Under the pieces are notes generated by a model. It saw nothing but the letters and a program-made list of their open reading frames with translations. It had not been told where the DNA came from and searched no databases. From Microbacterium mangrovi (GTDB lineage Bacteria; Actinomycetota; Actinomycetes; Actinomycetales; Microbacteriaceae): 64,000 nt of DNA. The position numbers and the translations under genes are program-made. Shown here one piece after another: positions 1 to 7,893 of this stretch. Numbering within the stretch: position 1 is the first letter of the stretch; the number at the start of each line of letters is the position of its first letter. The stretch is taken from the NCBI RefSeq assembly GCF_000802305.1, contig NZ_JTDK01000020.1, positions 27,770 to 91,769 of the forward strand, given 5' to 3'.

Positions 1-2571
1 GCGACCCGAGGACATGTCGTCGAGGCGCACGTTCGCCTGGGCGACGATCTCTTCGAGCTCGGCCGCGAGCACGAACGCCTCGAGGGTCATGCGGTGGGTG
101 TTCGCGCCGCGGCCGCCGATCGCGTCGGCCAGCGCGGCGATGCTCTCGGCTTCGGCGACGAGCGGCCCGACGGACTCGGCCTGGGTGCTCGCCCGCCGGT
201 GGACGTCGTCGAGGGTCGCCGCGGTGCTCGCCGCACGGGCACGACGTTCGACCGCGTCCCGGTAGTCGCGGTCGGCCGCATCCAGCCGTGCCTGCAGCAC
301 GGCCAGGTCGACCGGCTCCTCGGGCAGCATGCGCAGTTCGAGGTCGAGCAGCCGCGCCCGCGTGGCGGCGAGCTTCTGCCCGTGCTCGTCGACCCGGGCG
401 GCGAGGCTCGTGCGCGTCTGCTCGTCGCGCAGTGCTGCCGCGGCAGCATCGGCATCGGCGAAGCCGGACGATTCGATGCGCTGCACGAGGTCGGCGCGGG
501 CCTCCTCCGCGGCCGCGCGGGTGACCGTGAGCGTGCGAAGCGCCGCGATCACCGACGTCGCCGACGTGCGCAAGGCGCTCGTCTCGGCGATGCGTGCGGC
601 GACGCTCGACGCGCTGCCGCGCGCCTCGTCGACACGGCGCTCGGACGCCTGCACGGCCGCCCCCTGCGCGGCATGCTCGGCGCTCAGCGAAGCGATCTGC
701 TCGGACAGCGCGTCGCGACGCTGCATCGCGGCGGTCTGGCGGGCGTCGAGCTGCGCCCGCTCAGCGGTCAGGGCATCACGACGGGCACGCTGCTCGGCAG
801 CCGTGCTCGCCTGGGCACGAAGCGTCGCGAGGCTCTCCTCGAGGTGCGCGACCGTGGCGCCGCCGGAGCGTTCCGCGAGCTCGTTGCGCCGGGTGCGGGC
901 GGCATCCGCGGCCTGCTGCGCCCGCGCCTCCGCCTCGCGTCGCTCGGCGCGATCACCCTCCGCGGCGGCGACCGCGGCGTCGGTGATCGGCTGGGCCGGC
1001 GGCTGCGCGGGCCGCGGGTGCTCCACCGCCCCGCACACCGCGCACGGCTCCCCGGGGCGCAGCTCGGCGGCGAGTTCGCCGGCATGGTTCTGCAGGCGCT
1101 GCTGCAGCAGGACCACGACGGCGCGACCGGCCGCATCCGCGCGCTCCGCGGCTGCCGCGTACACGCGCTCGGCGCGCTCGACCTGCTGCTGGGCCGCGAC
1201 GAGCTCGTGCGCGGCGGCGAGCTTGGCCGCCCCCTCCTCGATGCGCAGCAGCAGCCCCGCTTCGGCGCCCGCCGCCTCGGATGCGGCGGTGATCTGCTCG
1301 TCGAGTTCGCCCAGCCGGTCGGGGGCGCTCTTCAGCTCCGCTTCGATCTGGTCCCGTTCGGCCCGGAGGTCTCCGATGCGAACGGTCAGCTGCGCGATCT
1401 GGTCGCGCGCGGCCGGCAGGCCCTTTTCGAGCTGATCGATCTCCTGCCAGGCCGAGAGCTGCGCGATCCATCGATCGACGTCGCTCTGCAGCTGCGCGTC
1501 GGTCGCGTCGGCATCCGGGTATCCGGTCGCCGCCAGCAGCGCACGGGCATCCGTCGATCGGCGCTGGGCCTCGAGCAGCTCGGACGAGCGCCGCGCGTCG
1601 ACCTCGATCGTGGCGCGAAGCGCCTCGGCGGCCTGTGCGTCGGCGAGTTCGCGCCGCGCGACGGCGATCTCGGCGGCATCCGCTTCGAGCTCGGCCAGGC
1701 GCACCCGCTCGGTGCGCAGGTCGGACTGGGCCTCGGCGGTCTGCTTGCCCTCCCCGAGGGTGAGCTCCGCCCAGGTGCGCAGCTTCTGGGCCTGCTCGAC
1801 CGCGGCCTCGCTGGTCTCGACCAGGTGCCGCGCCCGATCGCACGCAACGGCGAGCGCGGCGACCCTCTCGGCAATTGACGCCGCCTCGGCGCCCAGGGGC
1901 TGCGCGCCGGCGAGCTGCTCGCCGTGCGCGAGCAGCAGCTCCAGCGCCACCTTCGCCTTCTCGACGCCGTCGGCCGCCGCCTTGCGTCGGTCGGCGAGCG
2001 CGCGCGCATAGTCTTCGTACCGCCGCGTGCCGAACAGCGTGCGCAGCACCGCCTGACGCTCGTCGTTGCCGGCGAGCAGGAACTGCGCGAAGCGCCCCTG
2101 CGCGAGCAGGATCACCTGGAGGAACTGCTCGCGGGTGAGCCCGAGCACCTCGCTCAGCAGCAGGCCGACGTCGCGCGGGCCCGACGCCCGGCCGACCCAC
2201 CGCCCCTGGACGAACTCGTCGAGCTGCGCGCGCGGCTTGACCGGCGTCGTGCCCTCGCCGCGCCGCTTCGGGCGGTCGTACTCCGGCGAGCGGGTGACGC
2301 GCAGCCGCCGGTCGCCGATCGAGAACTCGAGCCGCACCTCGGTGGGGTCGTCGGGCGCGCAGTGGTCGCTGCGCAGCCCCTTGTCGGACGATCCGTACCG
2401 CGGGACGCGGCCGTACAGCGCGAAGCAGACGCCGTCGAGGATGCTCGACTTGCCCGCGCCCGTGCGCCCGGTGATGAGGAAGACGCCGTCGTCGTCGAAG
2501 GCATCGAAATCGACCACCTGGCGATCGCGGAACGGGCCGAATCCCTCGAGCTCGAGTCGATGCAGCCTCAT
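1..2571 (-). CDS. sbcC: SbcC, ATPase subunit of the SbcCD nuclease (3' end beyond the window)
   Basis: SMC/Rad50-like ATPase that works with SbcD to open and cut hairpins and protein-blocked DNA ends. The reading frame is open from the ATG at 2571 to base 1, giving 857 residues; the C-terminal Walker B lobe lies outside the window. Visible are the N-terminal Walker A motif GRTGAGKS (residues 35-42), a long Ala/Glu/Arg-rich coiled coil, and the zinc-hook CAVC motif at residues 510-513, which splits the coiled coil as expected. The ATG overlaps the sbcD stop codon as ATGA, so the pair is translationally coupled. The family is usually about 1000 residues, so some 150 are probably missing. Confidence 0.95.
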   Translation of the reverse strand, partial: MRLHRLELEGFGPFRDRQVVDFDAFDDDGVFLITGRTGAGKSSILDGVCFALYGRVPRYGSSDKGLRSDHCAPDDPTEVRLEFSIGDRRLRVTRSPEYDRPKRRGEGTTPVKPRAQLDEFVQGRWVGRASGPRDVGLLLSEVLGLTREQFLQVILLAQGRFAQFLLAGNDERQAVLRTLFGTRRYEDYARALADRRKAAADGVEKAKVALELLLAHGEQLAGAQPLGAEAASIAERVAALAVACDRARHLVETSEAAVEQAQKLRTWAELTLGEGKQTAEAQSDLRTERVRLAELEADAAEIAVARRELADAQAAEALRATIEVDARRSSELLEAQRRSTDARALLAATGYPDADATDAQLQSDVDRWIAQLSAWQEIDQLEKGLPAARDQIAQLTVRIGDLRAERDQIEAELKSAPDRLGELDEQITAASEAAGAEAGLLLRIEEGAAKLAAAHELVAAQQQVERAERVYAAAAERADAAGRAVVVLLQQRLQNHAGELAAELRPGEPCAVCGAVEHPRPAQPPAQPITDAAVAAAEGDRAERREAEARAQQAADAARTRRNELAERSGGATVAHLEESLATLRAQASTAAEQRARRDALTAERAQLDARQTAAMQRRDALSEQIASLSAEHAAQGAAVQASERRVDEARGSASSVAARIAETSALRTSATSVIAALRTLTVTRAAAEEARADLVQRIESSGFADADAAAAALRDEQTRTSLAARVDEHGQKLAATRARLLDLELRMLPEEPVDLAVLQARLDAADRDYRDAVERRARAASTAATLDDVHRRASTQAESVGPLVAEAESIAALADAIGGRGANTHRMTLEAFVLAAELEEIVAQANVRLDDMSSGR

Positions 2572-3719
2572 GCCGTCGCCTCCGCGACGACGCGTTCGTC
2601 GATGACCTCGCTGAGCACGGCGCGCTCGGCGTCCGTCGCGGCGTGGCCGGCGCGCACGTGCGCCAGGAAGGCGTCGATCAGCTCGAGGTCGCCGCGGGTC
2701 TCGCGGACCCGGGCCACGTACGTGCGGGAGTCCGCGGAGGCCCCGCGCACCGGCGAGTGGACCACCATCGCGCAGTGCGGGAACCGCTCCTGCAGGCGCC
2801 GCATCGGATCGCGCTGCGGGAGCTCGTCGGTGTACTCCGCGCGCACCCAGGCGTCTTCCTCGCCCTCATACGCGGGATCGGTCAGCAGGGCGTCGAGCGT
2901 GTCGTGCAGGGTGCGCAGCGGACGCGGCACGGGCAGCTCGAGCCAGGCGACCTGGGCGAGGCCGGCCTCGTCGAGCTCGACGAGCCAGGACCCGCGCGGC
3001 TTGCTCTGCTCGCCGAAGCTGTAGTGCAGCGGCGCACCGGCGTACCGGACCCGGTCGCTCAGCCGCGCGCGCCCGTGGATGTGCCCGAGCGCGACGTAGT
3101 CCGGCCCGTCGAACGTCGCCAGCGGAACGACGTCGAGGCCGCCCTGCTGGATGTCGCGCTCGAGGCTCGGCGTGGGCTCGACGCCGGCCGCGAAGCAGTG
3201 CGAGATCACGACCGACCGGTGCCCCGGCCGCGTCGCGGCATCCTGCCGCACCCGGTCCATCGCCACCGTGAGCACCTCGGCCTGCGTGCGCACGCCCGGC
3301 CACTCGTGGCGCAGCAGGGCCGGCTCGAGGTACGGGATGCCGTAGAAGTCGACGGGCCCGTGCGCGTCGTCGATCGCTATCGGCGTGCCGACGGCCGCCG
3401 GGTCGGTGAGCACGTGGATCCCGTCGCGCAGCAGCCGCGCCTGGAACCCGAGCCGCGCGGCGGAATCGTGGTTGCCGCTCGTCGCGATCACCTGCGCCCC
3501 GGTCTCGCGGAGGGCGACCAGCGCGTCGGTCAGCAGGGTGTAGCAGTCGGCGGCCGGAACGGCGGAGTCGAACACGTCGCCGGCGACCACGACCACGTCG
3601 ACGTCGTGCTCGCGCACCTGCGCCACCAGGGCGTCCAGCACGGTGCGCAGCGCAGCCAGGGTGGAATGCCCGTGGAAGGTGCGACCGATGTGCCAGTCGG
3701 AGGTGTGCAGGATGCGCAT
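2568..3719 (-). CDS. sbcD: SbcD, nuclease subunit of SbcCD
   Basis: Metallophosphatase-type nuclease of 383 residues, partner of SbcC in double-strand-end processing. The motifs run in the standard order: SDWHIG near the N-terminus, GDVFD, SGNHD, and GHIHG near residue 220, which together bind the two metal ions; a smaller capping region follows at the C-terminus. It is the first gene of the sbcDC operon and its stop overlaps the sbcC start by four bases. The -10 box TAGCGT lies six bases before the ATG, so the mRNA is probably leaderless. The upstream motif resembles the LexA-independent DNA-damage promoter of actinobacteria. Confidence 0.95.
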   Translation of the reverse strand: MRILHTSDWHIGRTFHGHSTLAALRTVLDALVAQVREHDVDVVVVAGDVFDSAVPAADCYTLLTDALVALRETGAQVIATSGNHDSAARLGFQARLLRDGIHVLTDPAAVGTPIAIDDAHGPVDFYGIPYLEPALLRHEWPGVRTQAEVLTVAMDRVRQDAATRPGHRSVVISHCFAAGVEPTPSLERDIQQGGLDVVPLATFDGPDYVALGHIHGRARLSDRVRYAGAPLHYSFGEQSKPRGSWLVELDEAGLAQVAWLELPVPRPLRTLHDTLDALLTDPAYEGEEDAWVRAEYTDELPQRDPMRRLQERFPHCAMVVHSPVRGASADSRTYVARVRETRGDLELIDAFLAHVRAGHAATDAERAVLSEVIDERVVAEATA

Positions 3720-3725
3720 GAGACA

Positions 3726-3748
3726 ACGCTACGAGCCCCTTCCGACAT
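3726..3748 (-). promoter_or_regulatory. Promoter of sbcDC, RecA-NDp (PafBC)-like
   Basis: On the minus strand ATGTCGGAA, eight bases, TAGCGT, then six bases to the ATG. This has the layout of the actinobacterial RecA-NDp motif (TTGTCRGTG-N8-TAnnnT) known from LexA-independent damage promoters. The motif match is partial, but the N8 spacing and the repair function of the gene support it. Confidence 0.5.
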
Positions 3749-3819
3749 CGGCCGCACGCCAGGCCGGTGCCGGGCATCCTGACCGCGCCGGCGCCCCCCG
3801 GATGCGCCAGAATGAGCCG

Positions 3820-4488
3820 GTGCGCCTCTATCTCGTCCGTCATGGCCAGACCGTCTTCAACGCGCTCGGGCGCACACAGGGCTGGTCGGACTCTCCGCTG
3901 ACCGACGTCGGCCGCGCGACCGCGGCGCGGGTGGGCGCGAACCTCGTCGGGCTCGGCGAAGCCCCCTCGTTCGACGCCGCCTACGCGGCCGACATGGTGC
4001 GGCACGGCGAGACGGCCGCCCTGCTGCTCGGGGCGATGGCCGACGGCGTCCCGCTCGAGCGCACGGCGGGGCTGCGCGAGACGGGCTTCGGCGGCTACGA
4101 GGGCATGAAGGTGAAAGCGCTCTGGCGCCGGATGGACGAGCATCTGCGCGACCGCGGAGACGCGCGGAAGGTGTTCGAACTGTCGCTGCGCGAGCGGATC
4201 GACCTGTTCCGCGACAGCAACCCCTCGCCGGAGCACGAGGCGGAGGGATACGCGGCGGCATCCACCCGGCTGCTCGGGGTCGCGGCGGGGATCGGCTCCG
4301 CCCACGCCGACGCCGAGCGCGTTCTCGCAGTCTCCAGCGGGATGGCGATCCTCGTGCTGCTGGACGCGCTGGGCATCGCCGAGCCGCCGCGGTTCCTGGA
4401 GAACGGGTCGGTGACCATCCTGGAGCGCGACGGCGACCGCTGGACGGCGGTCGAGGTCGGCAGCACCCGCTTCGCCGACGGCGCCTGA
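3820..4488 (+). CDS. Histidine phosphatase family protein with atypical active site
   Basis: Phosphoglycerate-mutase-like phosphatase of 222 residues; the substrate cannot be told. The phospho-accepting motif RHG is at residues 7-9, directly after the start. The second family histidine, normally in a V-S-H-G strand near the C-terminus, is replaced: the sequence reads AVSSGMA with Ser173 in that position, so activity may be altered or absent. The GTG at 3820 is chosen because CAGAAT lies six bases before it, the leaderless spacing seen in several neighbours; an ATG at 3802 is an alternative adding six residues. It is divergent from sbcDC. Confidence 0.8.
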   Translation: MRLYLVRHGQTVFNALGRTQGWSDSPLTDVGRATAARVGANLVGLGEAPSFDAAYAADMVRHGETAALLLGAMADGVPLERTAGLRETGFGGYEGMKVKALWRRMDEHLRDRGDARKVFELSLRERIDLFRDSNPSPEHEAEGYAAASTRLLGVAAGIGSAHADAERVLAVSSGMAILVLLDALGIAEPPRFLENGSVTILERDGDRWTAVEVGSTRFADGA

Positions 4489-4492
4489 GCGC

Positions 4493-4804
4493 TCAGGCGG
4501 CGCGCAGGATGCCGGCGCGTTCGGGGTGCTTGTCGAACCACTCCGCGACGTACCAGCACATCGCGATGACCTGACGGTCGCCGCGCGCCTCGAGATCGGC
4601 GATCGCGCGGTCGGTGACGACCGCCGCGTAGCCGTGGCCCCGGAAGGTCGGGACGGTGAACGCCCGGGTCATCGACACCGTGCGCCCGTCGTCGCGGTAG
4701 TCGAGCACCGCGACCAGGGTGTCTCCGTCGAAGAGCGCGTAGCGCGAGGCATCCGCCTGGTTCTCGAACCGCAGCGTCTTCGGGTCGGGACTCACATCCG
4801 TCAT
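4493..4804 (-). CDS. Small GNAT-type N-acetyltransferase (YjdJ-like)
   Basis: A 103-residue protein resembling the short single-domain GNAT acetyltransferases. The middle contains VPTFRGHGYAA, matching the acetyl-CoA-binding R-x-x-G-x-G/A turn, followed by a helix and a C-terminal CWYVAEWFDKHPE segment conserved in this subgroup. The acceptor is unknown; related small proteins are annotated only as predicted acetyltransferases. The start at 4804 is preceded by TACGCT at a six-base distance, so it is probably leaderless. It converges with the histidine phosphatase gene with only four bases between them, and is divergent from the regulator unit at 4881-5901. Confidence 0.85.
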   Translation of the reverse strand: MTDVSPDPKTLRFENQADASRYALFDGDTLVAVLDYRDDGRTVSMTRAFTVPTFRGHGYAAVVTDRAIADLEARGDRQVIAMCWYVAEWFDKHPERAGILRAA

Positions 4805-4880
4805 ACCGCCAGCGTAGGCCGCGCCGGGACGGCCGGGGCCGTAACAGTGCGTCATGGATGCCGTAACATGCGCGGACGAT

Positions 4881-4910
4881 TTGACGTACTTGGACGCGGT
4901 CCGACATAAT
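4881..4910 (+). promoter_or_regulatory. Sigma-70-type promoter of the Cys-rich peptide and regulator
   Basis: TTGACG at 4881-4886 and CATAAT at 4905-4910 with an 18-base spacer, one of the best -35/-10 pairs in the window. Transcription should start at about 4917-4918, which is exactly the ATG of the short upstream ORF. Confidence 0.7.
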
Positions 4911-4917
4911 CGGGCAC

Positions 4918-5019
4918 ATGACGAACATCGCACGCTCTCTGTCCGCCTGGGAGGCGAACGGGGCTGCCGGCATGATGATGCCGGCACGTGCTGTCATGTG
5001 TTGTCGAATGTGCCGCTGA
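4918..5019 (+). CDS. Leaderless upstream peptide with Cys-rich end (candidate attenuator)
   Basis: A 33-codon ORF whose ATG coincides with the predicted transcription start, so ribosomes would load directly on it. The last seven residues read MCCRMCR; the codons there are TGT TGT CGA ATG TGC CGC, unusually rich in codons that are rare in such a GC-rich genome. Nothing about the product resembles a structural protein. Short leaderless ORFs ending in cysteine runs are known in mycobacteria to sense cysteinyl-tRNA supply and control the gene downstream; I infer a similar role here for the winged-helix gene 159 bases further on. Confidence 0.55.
   Translation: MTNIARSLSAWEANGAAGMMMPARAVMCCRMCR
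4966..4985 (+). promoter_or_regulatory. Perfect 8-bp hairpin inside the upstream peptide ORF
   Basis: GCCGGCAT (4966-4973), loop GATG, ATGCCGGC (4978-4985). The stem lies shortly before the Cys codons, where a ribosome stalled on them would cover or release it. A role in attenuation is inference. Confidence 0.45.
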
Positions 5020-5178
5020 TCCGGTGACCCCTGCACGGCGCATCCGCAGGTACTCCCTCCTGCCGAGCGCCCCGAGCGTCTGACGCGAACCGCGTCCGCT
5101 CCGCACCAAGGCCCCACCCGGGCCGCCCTGCTCGATCGAACCCACCGCCTCCGGGTTCCGCACATTCCAGGACCACCC

Positions 5179-5901
5179 ATGTCGAACATCGCCATCATCG
5201 AACGACCCACCGCCCGTCCCAATCTGCAGCTCGTCCCGGACTACGCCGACGAGACCCCCGCCGCTGCGTCCTCGGACGCCGCCCTGCCCACCGGCGCGAC
5301 GCCGCGCGGCTTCGCCCTCTACGTCGGCTTCGACGAGGTCAAAGCCGCCGCGTCCGGGGTCTCCCTCGGCCGGATCGTGGAGGAGCTGCGCCGCACGCTC
5401 GCGACCATCGCGCCGGATGCCGAGACCTACGCGACCGTCGCCCTGGCCCCGGCCGGTGCCGGCGGCCGGGACGTCGACGTCGTGCGCCGCGCCCTGCGCG
5501 AGCCCGCCGCCGTCGCCCGCACCAACCCCGAGCCGGAGCCCGAGGAACAGGGCCGCAACGTCACGGGCGTGCTCGTGGACATCTCCCGCAAGCGCGTCAT
5601 CATCGACGGCGAGCAGGCCGGCCTCACCTACAAGGAGTTCGAGCTGCTGCAGTACCTCGTGCTGCGCGAAGGCCGCACCATCGAGCGCACCGAGCTGGTC
5701 TCGTCGCTGTGGCGCGGCCAGGACGACGAGGACGCCCCCGGCGAGCGCACCATCGACGTGCACGTGCGGCGCCTGCGCGGCAAGCTCGGCGACTTCCAGG
5801 AGATCGTGCGCACGGTGCGCGGCGTCGGGTACCGGTTCGACCGGCACGCGGACGTCGTCATCCACTACGGCCACGGCACCCCGTCGCCCGACCGCTTCTG
5901 A
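5179..5901 (+). CDS. Winged-helix (OmpR-type) DNA-binding protein without a receiver domain
   Basis: A 240-residue transcription factor. The first 115 residues are Ala/Pro-rich with no phospho-acceptor receiver fold; a short segment around residues 45-75 (GFALYVGFDEVKAA) may be a small regulatory domain. From about residue 125 there is a Trans_reg_C winged helix: VDISRKRVIIDGEQAGLTYKE, the recognition region ERTIDVHVRRLRGKLG, and VRGVGYRF as the terminal wing. It therefore binds DNA like OmpR/PhoB but is not a two-component regulator. It is transcribed behind the Cys-rich upstream peptide with an untranslated stretch of about 160 bases, suggesting control by translation of that peptide. Its target is unknown. 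Confidence 0.85.
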   Translation: MSNIAIIERPTARPNLQLVPDYADETPAAASSDAALPTGATPRGFALYVGFDEVKAAASGVSLGRIVEELRRTLATIAPDAETYATVALAPAGAGGRDVDVVRRALREPAAVARTNPEPEPEEQGRNVTGVLVDISRKRVIIDGEQAGLTYKEFELLQYLVLREGRTIERTELVSSLWRGQDDEDAPGERTIDVHVRRLRGKLGDFQEIVRTVRGVGYRFDRHADVVIHYGHGTPSPDRF

Positions 5902-5915
5902 TCCCGCACCGCTCG

Positions 5916-5938
5916 ATGTCGCAGGTCCGCCGTAGGGT
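5916..5938 (+). promoter_or_regulatory. Promoter of alkA-like gene, RecA-NDp (PafBC)-like
   Basis: ATGTCGCAG, eight bases, TAGGGT, then six bases to the GTG start. The spacing and -10 box agree with the RecA-NDp damage promoter pattern; the upstream 9-mer is an imperfect match. Confidence 0.45.
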
Positions 5939-5944
5939 GGGCGT

Positions 5945-6898
5945 GTGATTCCGGATGCCGCATCGGCCAGGCGAGGCACGACGCGCGGGCTCGCCGCGCT
6001 CGAGGCCGAGTACCGGCCGCGGCACCCCCTCGATCTGCGGCTGACGCTCGGCATCCAGCGCCACGGGGTGGGCGATCCGACCTTCCAGATCGCCCACGAT
6101 GTCGTGTGGCGCGCCTCGCGCACGCCGGCGGGCGTCGCGACGCTGGCGCTGCGGCAGTCCGCCGACGGAGTCGTGCGGGCCGCCGCCTGGGGCGCGGGAG
6201 CGGAGTGCGCGCTCGATCGCGTCCCCCGGCTGTGCGGCGCAGACGACGACGACGCCGGCTTCGACGGGTCCGCGCATCCGGTCGTGGCCTCGTCGCTGCA
6301 CCGGCATCCGGGTCTGCGGCTCAGCGCGAACGACGAGGTCTTCGACTCGCTCGTGGCGGCGATCTTCGAGCAGAAGGTCACCGGGCTGCAGGCGTTCGGC
6401 GCGTGGCGGCGCATCCTGACCCGCCACGGCGAGCGCGCCCCCGGCCCGACGCCCCGCCCGATGTTCGCCCCGCCGACGGTCGCCGGGTGGCGTGCGATCC
6501 CGTCCTGGTCGTGGCATCGGGCCGGACTCGAGCCGCCGCAGTCGCGCACGATCGTCACCGCGGCCGATCGGGCGGCGTCCATCCTGCGGTCCGCGACCGA
6601 CCCGGTCGCGGCCGACCGGGTGCTGACGGCTCTCTCCGGCATCGGCGCGTGGACCTCTGCCGAGACCCGCATCCGGGCCTTCGGCGACCCCGACGCGGTG
6701 AGCGTCGGCGACTACCACCTGGCGCACGAGGTCGGCTTCGCGCTCACCGGGCAGCGCACCGACGACGACGGGATGCTCCGGCTCCTCGCGCCGTGGGCGG
6801 GTCAGCGTCAGCGCGCCGTGCGACTCATCCGGCTGAGCGGGGTGCGCGAGGCCCGGCGCGGTCCGCGTCTCGCCCCCGAGAACCACCACGAGCGCTGA
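5945..6898 (+). CDS. DNA-3-methyladenine glycosylase II (AlkA-like)
   Basis: Base-excision repair glycosylase of 317 residues that removes alkylated purines. An N-terminal AlkA-type beta domain (about 20-110) precedes the helix-hairpin-helix fold: DEVFDSLVAAIFEQKVTGLQA starts the domain, and LSGIGAWTSAETRIRAFGDPDAVSVGDYHL carries the HhH hairpin with the glycosylase aspartate in the GDYH stretch. Length and order agree with the DNA-3-methyladenine glycosylase 2 family. It starts with GTG at 5945, six bases after TAGGGT. A monocistronic repair gene by its spacing, possibly damage-inducible through the promoter listed above. Confidence 0.9.
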   Translation: MIPDAASARRGTTRGLAALEAEYRPRHPLDLRLTLGIQRHGVGDPTFQIAHDVVWRASRTPAGVATLALRQSADGVVRAAAWGAGAECALDRVPRLCGADDDDAGFDGSAHPVVASSLHRHPGLRLSANDEVFDSLVAAIFEQKVTGLQAFGAWRRILTRHGERAPGPTPRPMFAPPTVAGWRAIPSWSWHRAGLEPPQSRTIVTAADRAASILRSATDPVAADRVLTALSGIGAWTSAETRIRAFGDPDAVSVGDYHLAHEVGFALTGQRTDDDGMLRLLAPWAGQRQRAVRLIRLSGVREARRGPRLAPENHHER

Positions 6899-6943
6899 GT
6901 GCAGCGCCGAAGACGCCGAGCGTTCACCCGAGGCCCCTGGTCG

Positions 6944-6966
6944 ATGTCGGAGGTCCGGAGCAGACT
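6944..6966 (+). promoter_or_regulatory. Promoter of VOC protein, RecA-NDp-like
   Basis: ATGTCGGAG, eight bases, CAGACT, six bases, ATG at 6973. Same layout as the sbcDC and alkA promoters. Confidence 0.45.
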
Positions 6967-6972
6967 CGGATC

Positions 6973-7380
6973 ATGACGATCCTCAATCCCTATCTCGCCT
7001 TCCGCGACAACGCGCGCGAGGCGATGGAGTTCTACAAGTCTGTGCTCGGCGGCGACCTGCAGGTGATGTCGTTCAGCGACATCCCCGGCATGGCCGAGAA
7101 CCCGTCCGACAACGACAAGGTCATGCACGCACAGCTGACCTCCCCGAACGGCCTCGTGATCATGGGCGCCGACACGCCCGCCTCGATGGAGTACCGGCCG
7201 CCGCAGGGCGTGGCGGTGTCGATCAGCGGAGAAGACGAGGCCGAGCTGCAGGGCTACTGGGACGCCCTCGCCGCCGACGGCACGGTCACGATGCCGTATG
7301 ACACGCCGCCGTGGGGCGGCAAGTTCGGCATGGTCATCGACAAGTTCGGGTTCGCCTGGTACGTCTCTCTGAACGCGTGA
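6973..7380 (+). CDS. VOC family protein (PhnB/glyoxalase fold)
   Basis: A 135-residue protein of the vicinal-oxygen-chelate superfamily, PhnB-like branch (once called 3-demethylubiquinone methyltransferase-like). It shows the two beta-alpha-beta-beta-beta halves: NPYLAFRDNAREAMEFYKSVLGGDLQVMSF at the N-terminus and the closing WGGKFGMVIDKFGFAWYVS at the C-terminus. Members of this branch often lack enzymatic activity or bind small ligands, so the function is open. The start codon follows CAGACT by six bases, so a leaderless mRNA is likely. Confidence 0.85.
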   Translation: MTILNPYLAFRDNAREAMEFYKSVLGGDLQVMSFSDIPGMAENPSDNDKVMHAQLTSPNGLVIMGADTPASMEYRPPQGVAVSISGEDEAELQGYWDALAADGTVTMPYDTPPWGGKFGMVIDKFGFAWYVSLNA

Positions 7381-7388
7381 CCTCCGCG

Positions 7389-7411
7389 GTGTCCGGCCAC
7401 GCCGCTACGCT
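7389..7411 (+). promoter_or_regulatory. Leaderless promoter of the DUF4287 gene
   Basis: TACGCT at 7406-7411 followed by six bases and ATG at 7418. Upstream GTGTCCGGC sits at the N8 distance, a weaker version of the RecA-NDp-like motif. Confidence 0.35.
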
Positions 7412-7417
7412 GGCGGC

Positions 7418-7660
7418 ATGGCCGAACTCCGTGTGAAGGCGCCCGACCTCAGCATCAAGCAGACCGGGCCCGCGTCCTACTTTCCGAGCATCGAGAAGAA
7501 CTACGGCAAGCCCATCCAGTACTGGCTGGAACTGGCCGCCGAACAGCTCGACACGCACAAGCACGGCGAAGTGGTCACGTGGCTGAAGACCGAGTACGGG
7601 CTGGGCCACGGGCATGCGAACGCCATCGTCGGATATGCGAAGGCGAACCTGACGTCATGA
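7418..7660 (+). CDS. DUF4287 domain protein
   Basis: An 80-residue protein that matches the DUF4287 pattern: a Tyr/Phe-rich first half (SYFPSIEKNYGKPIQYWLEL) and a helical second half ending in HGHANAIVGYAKANL. No catalytic residues are obvious and the family function is unknown to me; related domains also occur fused to DUF5655-type domains. The stop codon overlaps the next start as ATGA, so it is coupled to the membrane protein and the NAD(P)-binding protein that follow. TACGCT six bases before the ATG suggests leaderless translation. Confidence 0.85.
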   Translation: MAELRVKAPDLSIKQTGPASYFPSIEKNYGKPIQYWLELAAEQLDTHKHGEVVTWLKTEYGLGHGHANAIVGYAKANLTS

Positions 7661-7893
7661 CCTCGCCACAGGATCACCAGGGCACCGGCTGGCCCACCGG
7701 ACGCCGGGGCTGGATCGTCGGCACGGTCGTGCTGCTCGGGCTGGGCGCGCTCATCGGCGCCGTCCTCGGCAACGTCGGGCTCGGCCTGCTGCTGGGCGTG
7801 CTCGTCTCGATCGGCTGGCTGATCGCCTACGAGTCGTGGCGCGGCAAGACGCCGCACCTTCATGACGATGACGACGACGGGGCACGGCTGTGA
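7657..7893 (+). CDS. Small membrane protein, two predicted helices
   Basis: A 78-residue protein with a short polar N-terminus, two closely spaced hydrophobic segments (about residues 19-40 and 42-60) separated by a glycine-rich turn, and a C-terminal tail rich in Asp. I recognise no family. Its ATG overlaps the DUF4287 stop and its TGA overlaps the GTG of the following gene, so the three genes are translated as one coupled unit. Confidence 0.65.
   Translation: MTSPQDHQGTGWPTGRRGWIVGTVVLLGLGALIGAVLGNVGLGLLLGVLVSIGWLIAYESWRGKTPHLHDDDDDGARL

Noticed and set aside
94..2200. Long open frames on both strands across the sbcC region, including a 594-codon one on the plus strand
   Set aside because: They are mirror frames caused by high GC; the minus-strand frame from 2571 gives a complete SbcC N-terminus with Walker A and the CAVC hook, while the others are low-complexity Arg/Ala/Gly translations.
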